This document shows positions 24,623 to 33,397 of a stretch of DNA of 63,103 bases, in pieces; position 1 is the first letter of the stretch, and the number at the start of each line of letters is the position of its first letter. The notes beneath the pieces are model-generated. The model did no database searches, was not told the DNA's origin, and worked only from the letters and a program-made list of their open reading frames with translations. Both the position numbers and the translations under genes were made by a program. Origin of the DNA: Bacillota bacterium (GTDB lineage Bacteria > Bacillota > Sulfobacillia > Sulfobacillales > JAIMBI01); contig JAJZWV010000013.1 of assembly GCA_021846505.1 (NCBI GenBank), positions 1-63,103 on the forward strand. Reading direction: 5' to 3'.

Positions 24623-25714
24623 ATGGAGCAATCTCGAGGCAGTGCGCCGCCGGGCTCCCCCGGCGAGGCCGGCGGCGCCGTGCCCATGGCCGTATCGGTC
24701 CTGGGCATCGACTGGGAAATTGCGCGCTTTGGCGCCCTGATCGGGGCCCTAGCGGCCGCGGTGGCGGCGCTCTTGGCCCATGAGGCCCCGCTGCAGCTGG
24801 TGATGCCGGTGGCGATCGGAGCGGCCGCCGGTGGAGCCGCGGGGTACTGGCTGGCGCGCCCCTTAAAGCACGACTTGGGCGAACTCAACACGTACGCCGC
24901 GCTGTTGGCGCGCGGGCAGCTGCAGGCGGAGCCGCCGCTCCAAGAGGGCGGCGGCGAGTTTAAGTACCTGATGCGGCAGCTGGGCGCCATGGCCGCGTCG
25001 CTCTCGGACCAGCTGGAGGCGCTGCGCCGGCTGGCGGACGACCGCGTCCGCCTGGCCGAGCGGGCCGAGCGCCTGTCGGTGGTGGAGGAGCGGCAGCGCC
25101 TGGCGCGCGAGCTGCACGACACCGTGAGCCAGGAGCTGTTTGCCATCGCCATGACGGTGGGGGCGGTGCGGCGCGCCCTGCCTGAGCCGGCCGGGCCGGC
25201 AGCCGATCAGCTGGCGCTGGTCGAGGAGGGGGCTCGCCGCGCACAGGCCACCATGCGGGGCTTGATTCGGGCCCTGCGCCCGGTGGAGCTGGGTGGGCAG
25301 AGCCTGACGGCGGCGCTGTCCGCGCTCGTGGCCGATGTGGAAGCGCGCCAGAGCGTCGCAGTGCAGGCGGCGCTGCCGGAGGCGGCGGCCAGCGGCCTGT
25401 CGCCGGCGGTGGAAGACGCCTTGTTTCGGATTGCGCAGGAGGCCATCTCCAACGCTGTGCGCCACGGCGAGCCGGCCCACCTGTGGGTGGGGCTGTCCCA
25501 CCACGCCGCGGCCGTCGTGCTGTCAGTGCGCGACGACGGCCGCGGGTTTGACCAGAGTGCCACCGAGGCCCACATTGGCCTGCGCACCATGCACGAGCGG
25601 GCCGCGGAGGTGGGGGGCCAGCTGGCCGTGCAGAGTGAGCCGGGGCAGGGCACCACGATCATGGTGCGGGTGCAGGACGGCGGCGGGGCCGACAGCCGCG
25701 CCGAGTTGGACTAG
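24623..25714 (+). CDS. LiaS-like sensor histidine kinase (HisKA_3)
   Basis: Two TM helices (about 36-53 and 57-78) have almost no extracellular loop, as in intramembrane-sensing kinases. A HAMP-like linker and coiled coil follow, then the HisKA_3 dimerisation domain with the phospho-acceptor His165 in 'RQRLARELHDTVSQEL'. The ATPase domain has N-box 'AQEAISNAVRHGEP', 'VRDDGRGFD' and 'GQGTTIMVRVQ'. 363 aa. The start is 2 bp after the LiaF-like stop. It would sense cell-envelope stress with LiaF as negative partner and phosphorylate the next gene product. Confidence 0.93.
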   Translation: MEQSRGSAPPGSPGEAGGAVPMAVSVLGIDWEIARFGALIGALAAAVAALLAHEAPLQLVMPVAIGAAAGGAAGYWLARPLKHDLGELNTYAALLARGQLQAEPPLQEGGGEFKYLMRQLGAMAASLSDQLEALRRLADDRVRLAERAERLSVVEERQRLARELHDTVSQELFAIAMTVGAVRRALPEPAGPAADQLALVEEGARRAQATMRGLIRALRPVELGGQSLTAALSALVADVEARQSVAVQAALPEAAASGLSPAVEDALFRIAQEAISNAVRHGEPAHLWVGLSHHAAAVVLSVRDDGRGFDQSATEAHIGLRTMHERAAEVGGQLAVQSEPGQGTTIMVRVQDGGGADSRAELD

Positions 25715-25733
25715 CGAGGCAGGAGGCGAGTCG

Positions 25734-26345
25734 ATGATTCGGGTGCTGGTCGTGGACGACCATCAAGTGGTGCGGCGGGGGCTGGCGGCTTTGCTGGCCA
25801 CCGACCGAGGGATCGCGGTGGTGGGAGAAGCGGGATCGGGGGAGGAGGCGGTGCGCGTGGCCGCCGCGGCGCATCCGGATGTGGTGCTGCTGGACCTCAT
25901 GATGCCGGGCATGAACGGGGTGGAAGCCACGCCGCGCATCAAGACCGCGGCGCCAGGGGCCGCCATCTTGATGCTGACGAGCTATACCGATGCCGACTTG
26001 ATTGCCCCAGCGCTGGCCGCCGGCGCCCTGGGATACCTGCTGAAGACGGCATCGACCGACGAGGTGCTGGCGGCAATCCGGCAGGTGGCCGCCGGCCGCC
26101 GGGTGATGGACCCCGCCGCCGAAACGGCGCTCTCCCAATATGCGGGCGTCGACCTCACGCTGCGCGAGCGCGAGGTGCTGAACCTGGTGGCCGATGGCTT
26201 AAGCAACGCGGAGATTGCCGAGCGGCTCACCATCACGGTGCGCACGGTGAAGGCGCACATCTCGAGCTTGCTGCAGAAGCTGGCGCTGGCGGACCGCACC
26301 CAGCTGGCGATTTATGCACTGCGCCAGCACGCGCGCTCTTCGTGA
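25734..26345 (+). CDS. LiaR/NarL-family response regulator
   Basis: The receiver domain has the acidic pair near residues 8-9, phospho-acceptor Asp54 (VVLLDLMMPG) and Lys in 'GYLLKTAS'. The C-terminal LuxR-type HTH reads 'LTLREREVLNLVADGLSNAE' and 'RTVKAHISSLLQKLAL'. 203 aa. AGGAGGCGA precedes ATG 25734, 19 bp after the kinase stop. It probably activates its own cluster including the ABC exporter; a target site is not identifiable. Confidence 0.95.
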   Translation: MIRVLVVDDHQVVRRGLAALLATDRGIAVVGEAGSGEEAVRVAAAAHPDVVLLDLMMPGMNGVEATPRIKTAAPGAAILMLTSYTDADLIAPALAAGALGYLLKTASTDEVLAAIRQVAAGRRVMDPAAETALSQYAGVDLTLREREVLNLVADGLSNAEIAERLTITVRTVKAHISSLLQKLALADRTQLAIYALRQHARSS

Positions 26346-26436
26346 ACGCGGCGGAGTCGTGCTAGGGTAGGGCCAAGCGGCGCGAGGGCTAGGGTGCCCC
26401 GCACGCATGGGGCGCACCGCACGAAGGAGGCTTCGC

Positions 26437-28764
26437 ATGAGCAACCCCGCTGCGGGCCGAGAGGGCCGCCGGGAGTCGCCGGCCGCCGGCGCGACTCCCG
26501 CCAAACATATCGGACAGCCGCACCGGCGGCGCGAGGACCCGCGCTTGCTAACCGGCGGCAATCAGTACGTCAGTGACTTGTTTCTGCCGCGGATGCTCGA
26601 AATGGCCGTGGTGCGCAGTCCGCTGGCTCACGCCCGCATCCGCCGGGTGGGCGTGGAGGCGGCGCGAGCGCTGCCGGGCGTGGTGGCGGTGCTGGCCGCG
26701 CCCGACTTGGGGGCCCTGGGCCGGGCGCTTCCGGAGAGCCTGGCGGATCCGCGCCTGACGCCGGCCATGCCGCCGCCGCTGGCGGCGGGCGTGGTGCGCT
26801 ACGTGGGCGAGCCGGTCGCGGTGGTGGCGGCCGAGGACCGGTATCGTGCCGAAGATGGGGCCGACTTGGTGGAGGTGGACTTGGAGCCGCGGCCCGCGGT
26901 GGTGGACCCCACGGCCGGGGCCAAGGGGCCCGTCCTGCATGCGCACATGGCGTCCAATGTAGCAGCGACGGTCACGGTGCAGGTGGGGCAGGGTCGACGC
27001 GCCTTGGAGCAGGCGGACGTGGTGGTGCGCCGGCGGCTGCGGCTGGCGCGCGTGGTGGCCCACCCCATGGAGCCGCGCGGGATTGTGGCGCAGTACGACC
27101 CGGACACCGAGCGGCTCTTGGTATACGCGGGAACCCAGGGGGTCTTTGGCCTGCGGCGCAGCTTGGCGGCCTGGCTGGGCTGGGCGGAAGACCGCATCCG
27201 CGTGGTGGCGCCCGACGTGGGCGGCGGCTTTGGTGTCAAAAACCGCCTGTACCCCGAAGATGCGCTGGCGGTGCACCTGGCCATTCAAACCGGCCGCCCG
27301 GTGAAGTGGGCGGGCGACCGCCAGGAAGAGTTTCTCTCCACCAACCAAGAGCGGGACCAGGTGCACGAGGCGGCCATCGGGGTGCGCCGCGACGGCCGCA
27401 TCGTGGCGGTGGTGGACGACTTTGTGCAGGACAACGGCGCGTATACCCACAGCGCCCTCATCGTGCCCAGCACTACCGCGGCCTGCATTCCCGGGCCGTA
27501 CCGGGTGCCGCACCTGGATGTGGTGGGCCGCGTGGTGCTCACCAGCAAAGTCCCGATCGGGCCGTATCGGGGGGCGGGCCGCCCCCAGGCCACCTTTGTG
27601 ATGGAGCGCCTGTTGGACGCGGCGGCGGACGCGCTGGGGATGGACCGCGTGGCCATTCGGCGCCAAAACCTGATTCAGCCGGCGGAGCAGCCCTACAACC
27701 CCGGGGTGGCCGCGCGGGGCCGCGCCAGCCCCTACGACCCCGGCGACTACCCCGCGTGCATGGACGCCGCGCTGGCCGCCCTGCCGGCTGAAGCCGCCGC
27801 GCCGGGGCTGCGCGTGGGCACGGGCCTCGCGAATTACCTGGAAGTGTCTGCCGGCATGGGCTTTGAGGGCGCCCGGTACCAGCTGATGCCCAGTGGCCGC
27901 ATCCGCATTGCGTCGGGCGCGGCATCGCAGGGGCAGGGGCACGAAATCACGTGGGCCCAGATTGCGGCGGATCGCCTGGGGGCTCCGCTGGACCTGTTTG
28001 ACATGGTGGAGGGTGACACCGCTCTCATTGGCCGGGGCGTGGGGACGTTTGGCAGCCGCACCACCGTGATGGCCGGCAATGCCGTGGCCGAAGGCGCGCC
28101 GCTGTTTTTACGCGCACTGCAGGAGGCAGCGGCCGAGTATCTGGAGGCCCACGTCGACGATGTGGCTTGGGACGGCTCGCTGCCTGGCTTAGTGGTGCGC
28201 GGTGTGCCCGCCCGCACGCTGCCGCTGGCGGAGCTGGCGGCGCGGCGAGCGCAGGATGGGCGGGAGCCCGTGGCGGTGGAGCACTACTTCGAGGCCAGCC
28301 GGGGCGCGCACGCCATGGGCACGCATGTGGTGCGGGTGGCGGTGGACCCGGCCACCGGCCAAGTGCGGCTCTTGGATTATGTGATTGCCCACGACGCCGG
28401 GGTGGTGGTGAACCCGCTGCTGGTGGCGGGCCAGATTTACGGCGGGACGGTGCAGGCGCTGGGGCAGGCGCTGTTTGAGGAACTGGTGTTTTCCGACGAC
28501 GGCCAGCCGCTGAACACCAGCTTTCTGGACTACTCGATCCCCGCCGCCACCGACTTTCCGCGGATGGCGCTGGTGTTTGAGCAGCAGATGCCGTCGGCCA
28601 GCAACCCCGAAGGCTTTAAAGGCATCGCCGAGGGCGGCGTGATGCCGCCCATGGCCGCGGTGCTGTCGGCGGTGGAGCAGGCGCTGGGCGCGGGCCGCGT
28701 AAAGTTGGACACCATCCCGATTACGCCCGAGCGCGTGCGGGCGGCTGTGGCGGCGGCCCCGTGA
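26437..28764 (+). CDS. Molybdenum hydroxylase large subunit, CoxL/aldehyde oxidase-like (orphan)
   Basis: Xanthine dehydrogenase-family molybdopterin-binding subunit, 775 aa. N-terminal 'RREDPRLLTGGNQYVSD' starts the Ald_Xan_dh_C domain. 'APDVGGGFGVKNRLYPEDA' and 'IGPYRGAGRPQATFVMERL' are the Mo-cofactor segments. The CO-dehydrogenase form I signature AYRCSFR is absent; YRGAGRP is the form II/aldehyde-type variant. The active-site Glu is in 'GIAEGGVMPPMAAVL'. Neither the FAD subunit nor the 2Fe-2S subunit is adjacent, which is unusual for this family. ATG has AAGGAGG at 7 bp. The stop overlaps the following MenC-type gene as GTGA. Confidence 0.92.
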   Translation: MSNPAAGREGRRESPAAGATPAKHIGQPHRRREDPRLLTGGNQYVSDLFLPRMLEMAVVRSPLAHARIRRVGVEAARALPGVVAVLAAPDLGALGRALPESLADPRLTPAMPPPLAAGVVRYVGEPVAVVAAEDRYRAEDGADLVEVDLEPRPAVVDPTAGAKGPVLHAHMASNVAATVTVQVGQGRRALEQADVVVRRRLRLARVVAHPMEPRGIVAQYDPDTERLLVYAGTQGVFGLRRSLAAWLGWAEDRIRVVAPDVGGGFGVKNRLYPEDALAVHLAIQTGRPVKWAGDRQEEFLSTNQERDQVHEAAIGVRRDGRIVAVVDDFVQDNGAYTHSALIVPSTTAACIPGPYRVPHLDVVGRVVLTSKVPIGPYRGAGRPQATFVMERLLDAAADALGMDRVAIRRQNLIQPAEQPYNPGVAARGRASPYDPGDYPACMDAALAALPAEAAAPGLRVGTGLANYLEVSAGMGFEGARYQLMPSGRIRIASGAASQGQGHEITWAQIAADRLGAPLDLFDMVEGDTALIGRGVGTFGSRTTVMAGNAVAEGAPLFLRALQEAAAEYLEAHVDDVAWDGSLPGLVVRGVPARTLPLAELAARRAQDGREPVAVEHYFEASRGAHAMGTHVVRVAVDPATGQVRLLDYVIAHDAGVVVNPLLVAGQIYGGTVQALGQALFEELVFSDDGQPLNTSFLDYSIPAATDFPRMALVFEQQMPSASNPEGFKGIAEGGVMPPMAAVLSAVEQALGAGRVKLDTIPITPERVRAAVAAAP

Positions 28765-29900
28765 CCGACTGGGCGGCGGCCGGCCCCCTGGCCATAGAGG
28801 CGGTAAGCCTGCAGGAAGTATCCCTGCCCTTGGTGCGCCCCTTTGTGAGCAGCCGCGGGCGGGAGACCCAGCGCCGCTTTTGGCTGGTGGGGGTGCACGC
28901 AGGCGGGGTGACCGGCTGGGCGGAAAGCGTGGCGCAGGAGGAGCCGCTGTACAGCGAGGAGACGCATGCCACGCTGCACCAGGTGGTGGTGGCGCATCTG
29001 CTGCCGCGCCTGTTTGCCGCCCCGCTAGCCGGCCCGGGCGCGGTGGCCGAGCGATTTAGGCCCATTCGCCACCACCCCATGGCCAAGGCGGCCCTAGAAA
29101 TGGCGGTGTGGGATTGGTATGGCCGCGCCCTGGGGACTTCACTGGCCACCTGGTGGGAGGGCGTGCGCCCCGAGGTGCCAGCCGGGGTGGTGATGGGCAT
29201 AGCCCCCTCCATCCCGGAGCTGGTGGACACGGCCGGCGCGCGCGCGGCGGAGGGGTATCGGCGGCTGAAGGTCAAAATTCAGCCCGGGTGGGATCTCGAG
29301 CCCCTGCAAGCCCTGCGGCAGGCGCTGCCCACCATGGCGCTGTGGGCCGACGCCAACTCCGCCTACACCTTAGGGGACGTGGGCCACCTCGCGCAGCTGG
29401 ACCGGCTGGGCCTCGGCCTCCTGGAGCAGCCGCTCGGCCCGGACGACCTTTTGGATCATGCGGCGCTGCAGCGGCGGCTGGCCACGCCGCTCTGCCTGGA
29501 CGAGTCGATTCGCAGTGTGGCCAATGCGCGCCACGCTCTGCAGCTGGGCGCGTGCCGCGCCATCAATGTGAAGCCGGGCCGGGTGGGGGGATTTGGGCCC
29601 GCGCTGGACATTCACGCCCTGGCCTATAGGGCCGGCGTGCCGCTGTGGTGCGGCGGCATGTTGGAGTCGGCGGTGGGGCGCGCCGCCAACCTGCAGCTGG
29701 CCAGTCTGCCCGGCTTCACGCTGCCTGGCGACCTGTCCGCGTCAAGCTGCTACTTCACCCAGGACATTATCGAGCCGCCCTTTCAGCTCACCGCAGAGGG
29801 CACCCTCGCCGTCCCCGCCGCGCCAGGCATCGGCGTCACGCCAGATGAAGCCCTGCTCCAGCGGTTTAGCCAAGGCGCGGTGGAGTGGCATCGCCCCTAG
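28761..29900 (+). CDS. menC: o-Succinylbenzoate synthase / N-acylamino acid racemase (enolase superfamily)
   Basis: All active-site parts of the MenC/NAAAR group are present: KxK in 'RRLKVKIQPG', the three metal ligands in 'LWADANSAYT', 'GLLEQPLG' and 'LCLDESIRS', and the second Lys in 'AINVKPGRVGGFG'. 379 aa, normal length. In menaquinone synthesis it dehydrates SHCHC to o-succinylbenzoate; related proteins racemise N-acylamino acids. No other men gene is nearby, and it is translationally coupled to an orphan molybdenum hydroxylase, so the racemase or another role is possible. The symbol is by family only. Confidence 0.85.
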   Translation: MTDWAAAGPLAIEAVSLQEVSLPLVRPFVSSRGRETQRRFWLVGVHAGGVTGWAESVAQEEPLYSEETHATLHQVVVAHLLPRLFAAPLAGPGAVAERFRPIRHHPMAKAALEMAVWDWYGRALGTSLATWWEGVRPEVPAGVVMGIAPSIPELVDTAGARAAEGYRRLKVKIQPGWDLEPLQALRQALPTMALWADANSAYTLGDVGHLAQLDRLGLGLLEQPLGPDDLLDHAALQRRLATPLCLDESIRSVANARHALQLGACRAINVKPGRVGGFGPALDIHALAYRAGVPLWCGGMLESAVGRAANLQLASLPGFTLPGDLSASSCYFTQDIIEPPFQLTAEGTLAVPAAPGIGVTPDEALLQRFSQGAVEWHRP

Positions 29901-29904
29901 GCCG

Positions 29905-30225
29905 GCAAGCGACACGCGGCAGCCCCACTCCTCCTGGGAGGCGGGCACCGTGAGGCGCGCGAGCAGTTCCGACACTTCCTGCGGGGTGTAGAACTCGCCG
30001 CCGGATTTGCCGGCGCTGGAGGCGCTCGTAGGCGTCCCCAAAGGCGTCAATCGTATGGGCGCTAAAGTCCGTGCCGAGGTCCAAGTCGCCGATGGCCTCC
30101 AACAGCTTGACAAGCTTCTGGTTCCGATGGGCTACGGTGCGCCCGAGCTTGGGGCTATTCACGTAGAGATCCTCGAATAGGCCCTTGAGCGCATCCTCGC
30201 TCGATGTGGGCGAACACCTGCGCCC
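29905..30225 (-). pseudogene. Type I restriction-modification HsdM fragment
   Basis: Minus-strand reading gives 'SEDALKGLFEDLYVNSPKLG', 'KLVKLLEAIGDLDLGTDFSA' and 'IDAFGDAYERLQ'. After a frame change it gives 'KSGGEFYTPQEVSELLARLT', the N-terminal/middle part of HsdM adenine methyltransferases leading to the SAM site. The catalytic NPPF region is absent. The fragment is fused upstream to a broken IS256 transposase and abuts the menC stop downstream. No hsdR or hsdS is seen, so it is a dead relic. Confidence 0.8.
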
Positions 30226-30900
30226 CCCCGGCTCTTGAGTTCCGTCAGCACCGTGAGCCAGAACTTCGCCGATTCGTGGGGACGTCCTGGTAGCCCTTGA
30301 GATTAATGCCCACCACCATGTAGGCGGCTTTGTTGACCACCCGGCCGTCCTCGCCGACCTTGTAGTGTGGATGGCGTCCAGAAAGACCACGGGGTCGCAG
30401 GCGGCTAACGGCCGCTGCTGCCACTCCGTGATGCGCGGCAACCGCTGGTCCGTGATATTCGACACCGGGGCAGCCGAGACCTCCACTCCGTACAAGTGCG
30501 CTAGCTAGGCCTGGATGTCCCGGGTGCTCATCCCTCGGGCATACAGGGCGATGACTTGGTCCTCAGTGCCGACCATCGTCGTCTGGTGGGGCGGCACCAC
30601 GGCGGCCGTAAAGCTCCCCGTGCGGTCGCGGGGGATCTCCAGGGCCACCTCCCCGTATTCCGTGGTGACCTGCTTGGGATACCGGCCGTTGCGGCGGTTC
30701 GGGGTGGGCTTGGGGTCGGCCTGGTGTTTGAGGTAGCCCAGGTGGGTTTCCAGCTCGCCGTCCAGCATCGCCTGCAAGGTGTCCGCAAACAGCCCTTTCA
30801 GGGCGCGACGGACATGTTCGGGAGACCGGAAGCGTGGATCGCGACGACGTCGCGCACTTGCCCGTGCGTCCAGAGGCTCATGGGGCACCTCCTTACGGCA
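30226..30900 (-). pseudogene. IS256-family (mutator) transposase, N-terminal part
   Basis: The N-terminal half of a DDE transposase: 'VRRALKGLFADTLQAMLDGE', 'THLGYLKHQADPKPTPNRRN', 'VALEIPRDRTGSF' and 'DQVIALYARGMSTRDIQA'. An in-frame TAG follows, and the sequence resumes as 'LAHLYGVEVSAAPVSNITD' and 'DPVVFLDAIH', which includes the first catalytic Asp. It then loses frame and is cut by the HsdM fragment. The start region also has a frame problem although an AAGGAGG site is present. C-terminal catalytic residues are missing. Confidence 0.85.
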
Positions 30901-31386
30901 AACGCCAGGATATGGGGCCAGGGAGGTTACACAACCCAGGCTACATTCCAGCGACGGAAGCCTCCTCACCTGAATGTCGATGTACGGCAGGATCGCCCCA
31001 CATGACGAGCGCGCCGTCGGCCACGGTGCAGATAACGGCCAGCACACTCGCCGAACTGGCTTGGGCGCGGTACTGGTTGACTGTAGTAGCTAGCCTATTT
31101 GATCGGCAGTAGACGGCGTTCGGTGTCCGCGTATTCGTGGGGCTTCGCACGGATCCGGCAGCCCTGCGTCGAAGCGTGCCGGTGACGGGACGGCCTTAAG
31201 TGGGTCCGTGGCCGGGCGGGGTTGCCGCCCCGGGGAAACGCCACACGTGTGGCGTTTGGGTCTTGTTATTTGGGTCTTGCTAGAGGAAGGTCGGCGTCCT
31301 GGCTAGGCACGCGGGAGCACGGCTAGGCGGTCAAGGTCGGATCCGCGCTCGGACATCGGGGTGGTAGCCAGCGAGTCCACTATAAC
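30901..31386. other. Gene-poor stretch between IS256 remnant and lipoprotein
   Basis: No coding region can be supported. It contains a GC-rich inverted repeat (CCGGGCGG ... CCGCCCCGG, about 31212-31232) and, directly after, a perfect 22-bp palindrome described separately. It probably includes the transcription end of the lipoprotein gene and perhaps the outer end of the IS256 relic. Confidence 0.5.
31236..31257. repeat. Perfect 22-bp palindrome
   Basis: Eleven bases (AAACGCCACAC) are followed immediately by their exact complement. On the plus strand a T-rich tail (GGGTCTTGTTATTTGGG) follows. It could be a bidirectional terminator for the lipoprotein gene (minus, ending about 130 bp away), a protein-binding dyad, or a mobile-element end. 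Confidence 0.7.
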
Positions 31387-31800
31387 CTACCCGTCATGCG
31401 GGTTCTGGACCAAGATGTGGAAAGCCCCCAATTGGCTCTGGGTTCTCAGCGTCTGGTAATAAACTGGCCCAATGCGCCGCGGGTCCTGGAGGCGCACAGT
31501 CACGCTGATCAGGCAGTGGCTCGGGAGATGTATGGTGCGCCCATTGACGCGGATGATTACAGGCCGTCGGAGTGACCACGCTAACGCTTGACGTCCGTGT
31601 GGGGCATGGAAAAGCTGCCCCCCTTGTGAGATCAGCGATCCGGGTGGGAACTGGCGCTTCATCCACGCCGTCGCCGCAGGAAACTTAGATGAGTAGCTTG
31701 GCGGGGGGGGCACGCTCGAACAGCCCGTCACCACCACCAACAGCGCCACGGACAAGATGGTCGCGCCCATCGGCTTGCGCGTCCAGAGAACACGGCTCAT
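31387..31800 (-). CDS. Lipoprotein paired with G1 peptidase (copy 1)
   Basis: The signal peptide ends in the lipobox VVTGC, so the mature protein starts at Cys and is membrane anchored outside the cytoplasm. The mature part opens 'CSSVPPPP', then 'FPAATAWMKRQFPPG', and has a small beta-rich domain ('VNGRTIHLPSHCLISVTVRL'). I do not recognise a named family, but a paralogue at 62554-62955 shares GC-SVPPPP, the WM motif and 'GR.IH.P'. Both lie just downstream of a G1-type peptidase, here 104 bp after its stop. GAGGAGGT precedes the ATG. A role as partner or inhibitor of the peptidase is inference. Confidence 0.8.
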   Translation of the reverse strand: MSRVLWTRKPMGATILSVALLVVVTGCSSVPPPPSYSSKFPAATAWMKRQFPPGSLISQGGQLFHAPHGRQALAWSLRRPVIIRVNGRTIHLPSHCLISVTVRLQDPRRIGPVYYQTLRTQSQLGAFHILVQNPHDG

Positions 31801-31904
31801 CGGTTGACCTCCTCGCGGTGCCGCGGTTTGGACCGCAATCTAGAGCGTGGGACTACGTCGTTCATGACCGCGACCCGTGGGTGCTATTGGCTCCATCGGA
31901 CGAA

Positions 31905-32912
31905 TTACGGCGCCGGAGCGGGGTCCGAAGCCCCGTAGTTCGCCCATTGGACCGCGTAACACGTGCCGCCGCACCCGATGCCCAGCGGTCCTGCCAAGCG
32001 TTCGCCATTGGCGTACATGGTGTCGAAGTAGTGGGGTAGGCTACCGACGCCGTACCAAGCGCCGTTCGTCCGCTCGGCCTGGGCGCCAGAGAAGGTCATC
32101 GTCCCGAAATTGGCGAGCGGCGGGTCGTAGCTGCCGTTGAGGCTGGTTTGTTCGGTCCGCTCCACGATCCACTCCGCTTGATTTCCAGAATACCCGGATG
32201 CGGACTCAGAAAAACTGTCGGCCGTTCCCGTGGTCACATTTTCGATGAAGAAGTGCAAGGCACCGCCGGAATACGTGATATCGATATAAACCGTTTGCCC
32301 CGGAGACACAGGGATGTTCGTCAGTTTCTGTTGGTAGGGGTAGCGAGGGAAAATTTCCCACCATACGAAATACCGCTGCAACAGGCCGCTGGCGTAGTCT
32401 TGTTCGGTTCCAGCTTGAACGAGCTGATTCGCTGAGCTGCTGCCACTCCCCAACCCCGGCCACAGGCTCGAAAAGCTGGTCTCGGTGGAGTGACTGACAC
32501 TCGGCACCTGCCACTGTCCTTGGATGCCGTTGTAGAGATAGATGTTGTCAACGTTTCTAGCCCAATTGGGTGATTGATAGGCGGATACGGCGCTTCCGGC
32601 CACCGACGAGCGCGTCGGGGCGCGCAACGGGGACCCTGGGTGGTTCTTTAGGGTTTCGAAGCGAGGGGGTACCCAGTGCTTGAAGTGACGGACGGCGTTG
32701 GCCCACGCGGCATCGTGGGATCCCGACGGTCGTTCCGGAAAGCCATTCGCCAACAGTTGGGCATTGCTGGCCTTGAACGGATTGAACCCGGGCGACGGTC
32801 GCACGGGCGTCACGACAAACGACCCATCAAGAAACGGCCTACTGGAGGACGCTCTTGGCGACCCGCCAGCAGCAACAAGCAGCGCCGCTGTGGAGAGGGC
32901 AATCCCGGTCAA
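31905..32912 (-). CDS. G1-family (eqolisin-like) secreted peptidase (copy 1)
   Basis: G1 peptidases use a Gln-Glu dyad and act at acid pH. After a hydrophobic signal region (about 1-20) comes a pro-segment with 'PSPGFNPFKAS' and 'LLANGFPERP'. The barrel then reads 'SPNWARNVDNIYLYNG', 'GQWQVPSVS', 'NQLVQAGTEQD' (candidate catalytic Gln166), 'YFVWWEIFPRYPYQ' and 'NQAEWIVERTE' (candidate catalytic Glu in the AEWIVE motif, about 247-251). 335 aa, family length. The start is unclear: TTG 32912 is in frame, while an ATG 7 bp upstream is out of frame. A TTGACA box lies about 60 bp upstream on the same strand. Cys pair in 'GIGCGGTCYA' near the end. Confidence 0.8.
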   Translation of the reverse strand: MTGIALSTAALLVAAGGSPRASSSRPFLDGSFVVTPVRPSPGFNPFKASNAQLLANGFPERPSGSHDAAWANAVRHFKHWVPPRFETLKNHPGSPLRAPTRSSVAGSAVSAYQSPNWARNVDNIYLYNGIQGQWQVPSVSHSTETSFSSLWPGLGSGSSSANQLVQAGTEQDYASGLLQRYFVWWEIFPRYPYQQKLTNIPVSPGQTVYIDITYSGGALHFFIENVTTGTADSFSESASGYSGNQAEWIVERTEQTSLNGSYDPPLANFGTMTFSGAQAERTNGAWYGVGSLPHYFDTMYANGERLAGPLGIGCGGTCYAVQWANYGASDPAPAP

Positions 32913-33194
32913 TATCCATGGCCTATCGACCCGAACCCCCTCGGTATACTTTGGAAAGGGAAGGGGTAGATGTCAAGCCCCGTGGGCGTGGGGGGCTTAC
33001 GAGTCGGGGCGCAGGACGCCGCGATTGGCCGGATGCCGGATCCACGCGACGACCGGCTCCGCTATTTGGTGAACAACGCGCGATTCGTGATCGCCGTGTC
33101 TACCGGAACTCCCAGCACCTGCGCCAGCGCCAAGGGATGCGTCAGACTGGGCGTGGGGCAAACCCGGGGCCGACTGCGGTGTTCCCCCGGGCGG

Positions 33195-33397
33195 ATGTAC
33201 AGAAGTGCATCGTCCACCAGATTCGGAACTCCCTCAAGTACGCGGCCCGCAAGGACTACGCGGCCCTGACGGCGGCCCTGCGGCCCATCTACCAGGCGCC
33301 CACGGAAGACGCGGGAGCGGCGGCGCTGGCGGCCTTTGCCGCCGACTGGGGGGACCGGTATCCGACGGTGGTGCGGTGGCGCCGGGCACCCCAATGA
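33195..33397 (+). pseudogene. IS256 transposase internal fragment
   Basis: The plus strand encodes 'VQKCIVHQIRNSLKYAARKD', 'LTAALRPIYQAPTEDAG' and 'FAADWGDRYPTVVRWRR', an internal piece of IS256-type transposases (normally about residues 290-355). It has no start or C-terminus. It lies opposite in strand to, and precisely abuts, the broken primase, so it marks an insertion or rearrangement junction near 33390. It is in opposite orientation to the N-terminal fragment at 30226-30900. Confidence 0.8.
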
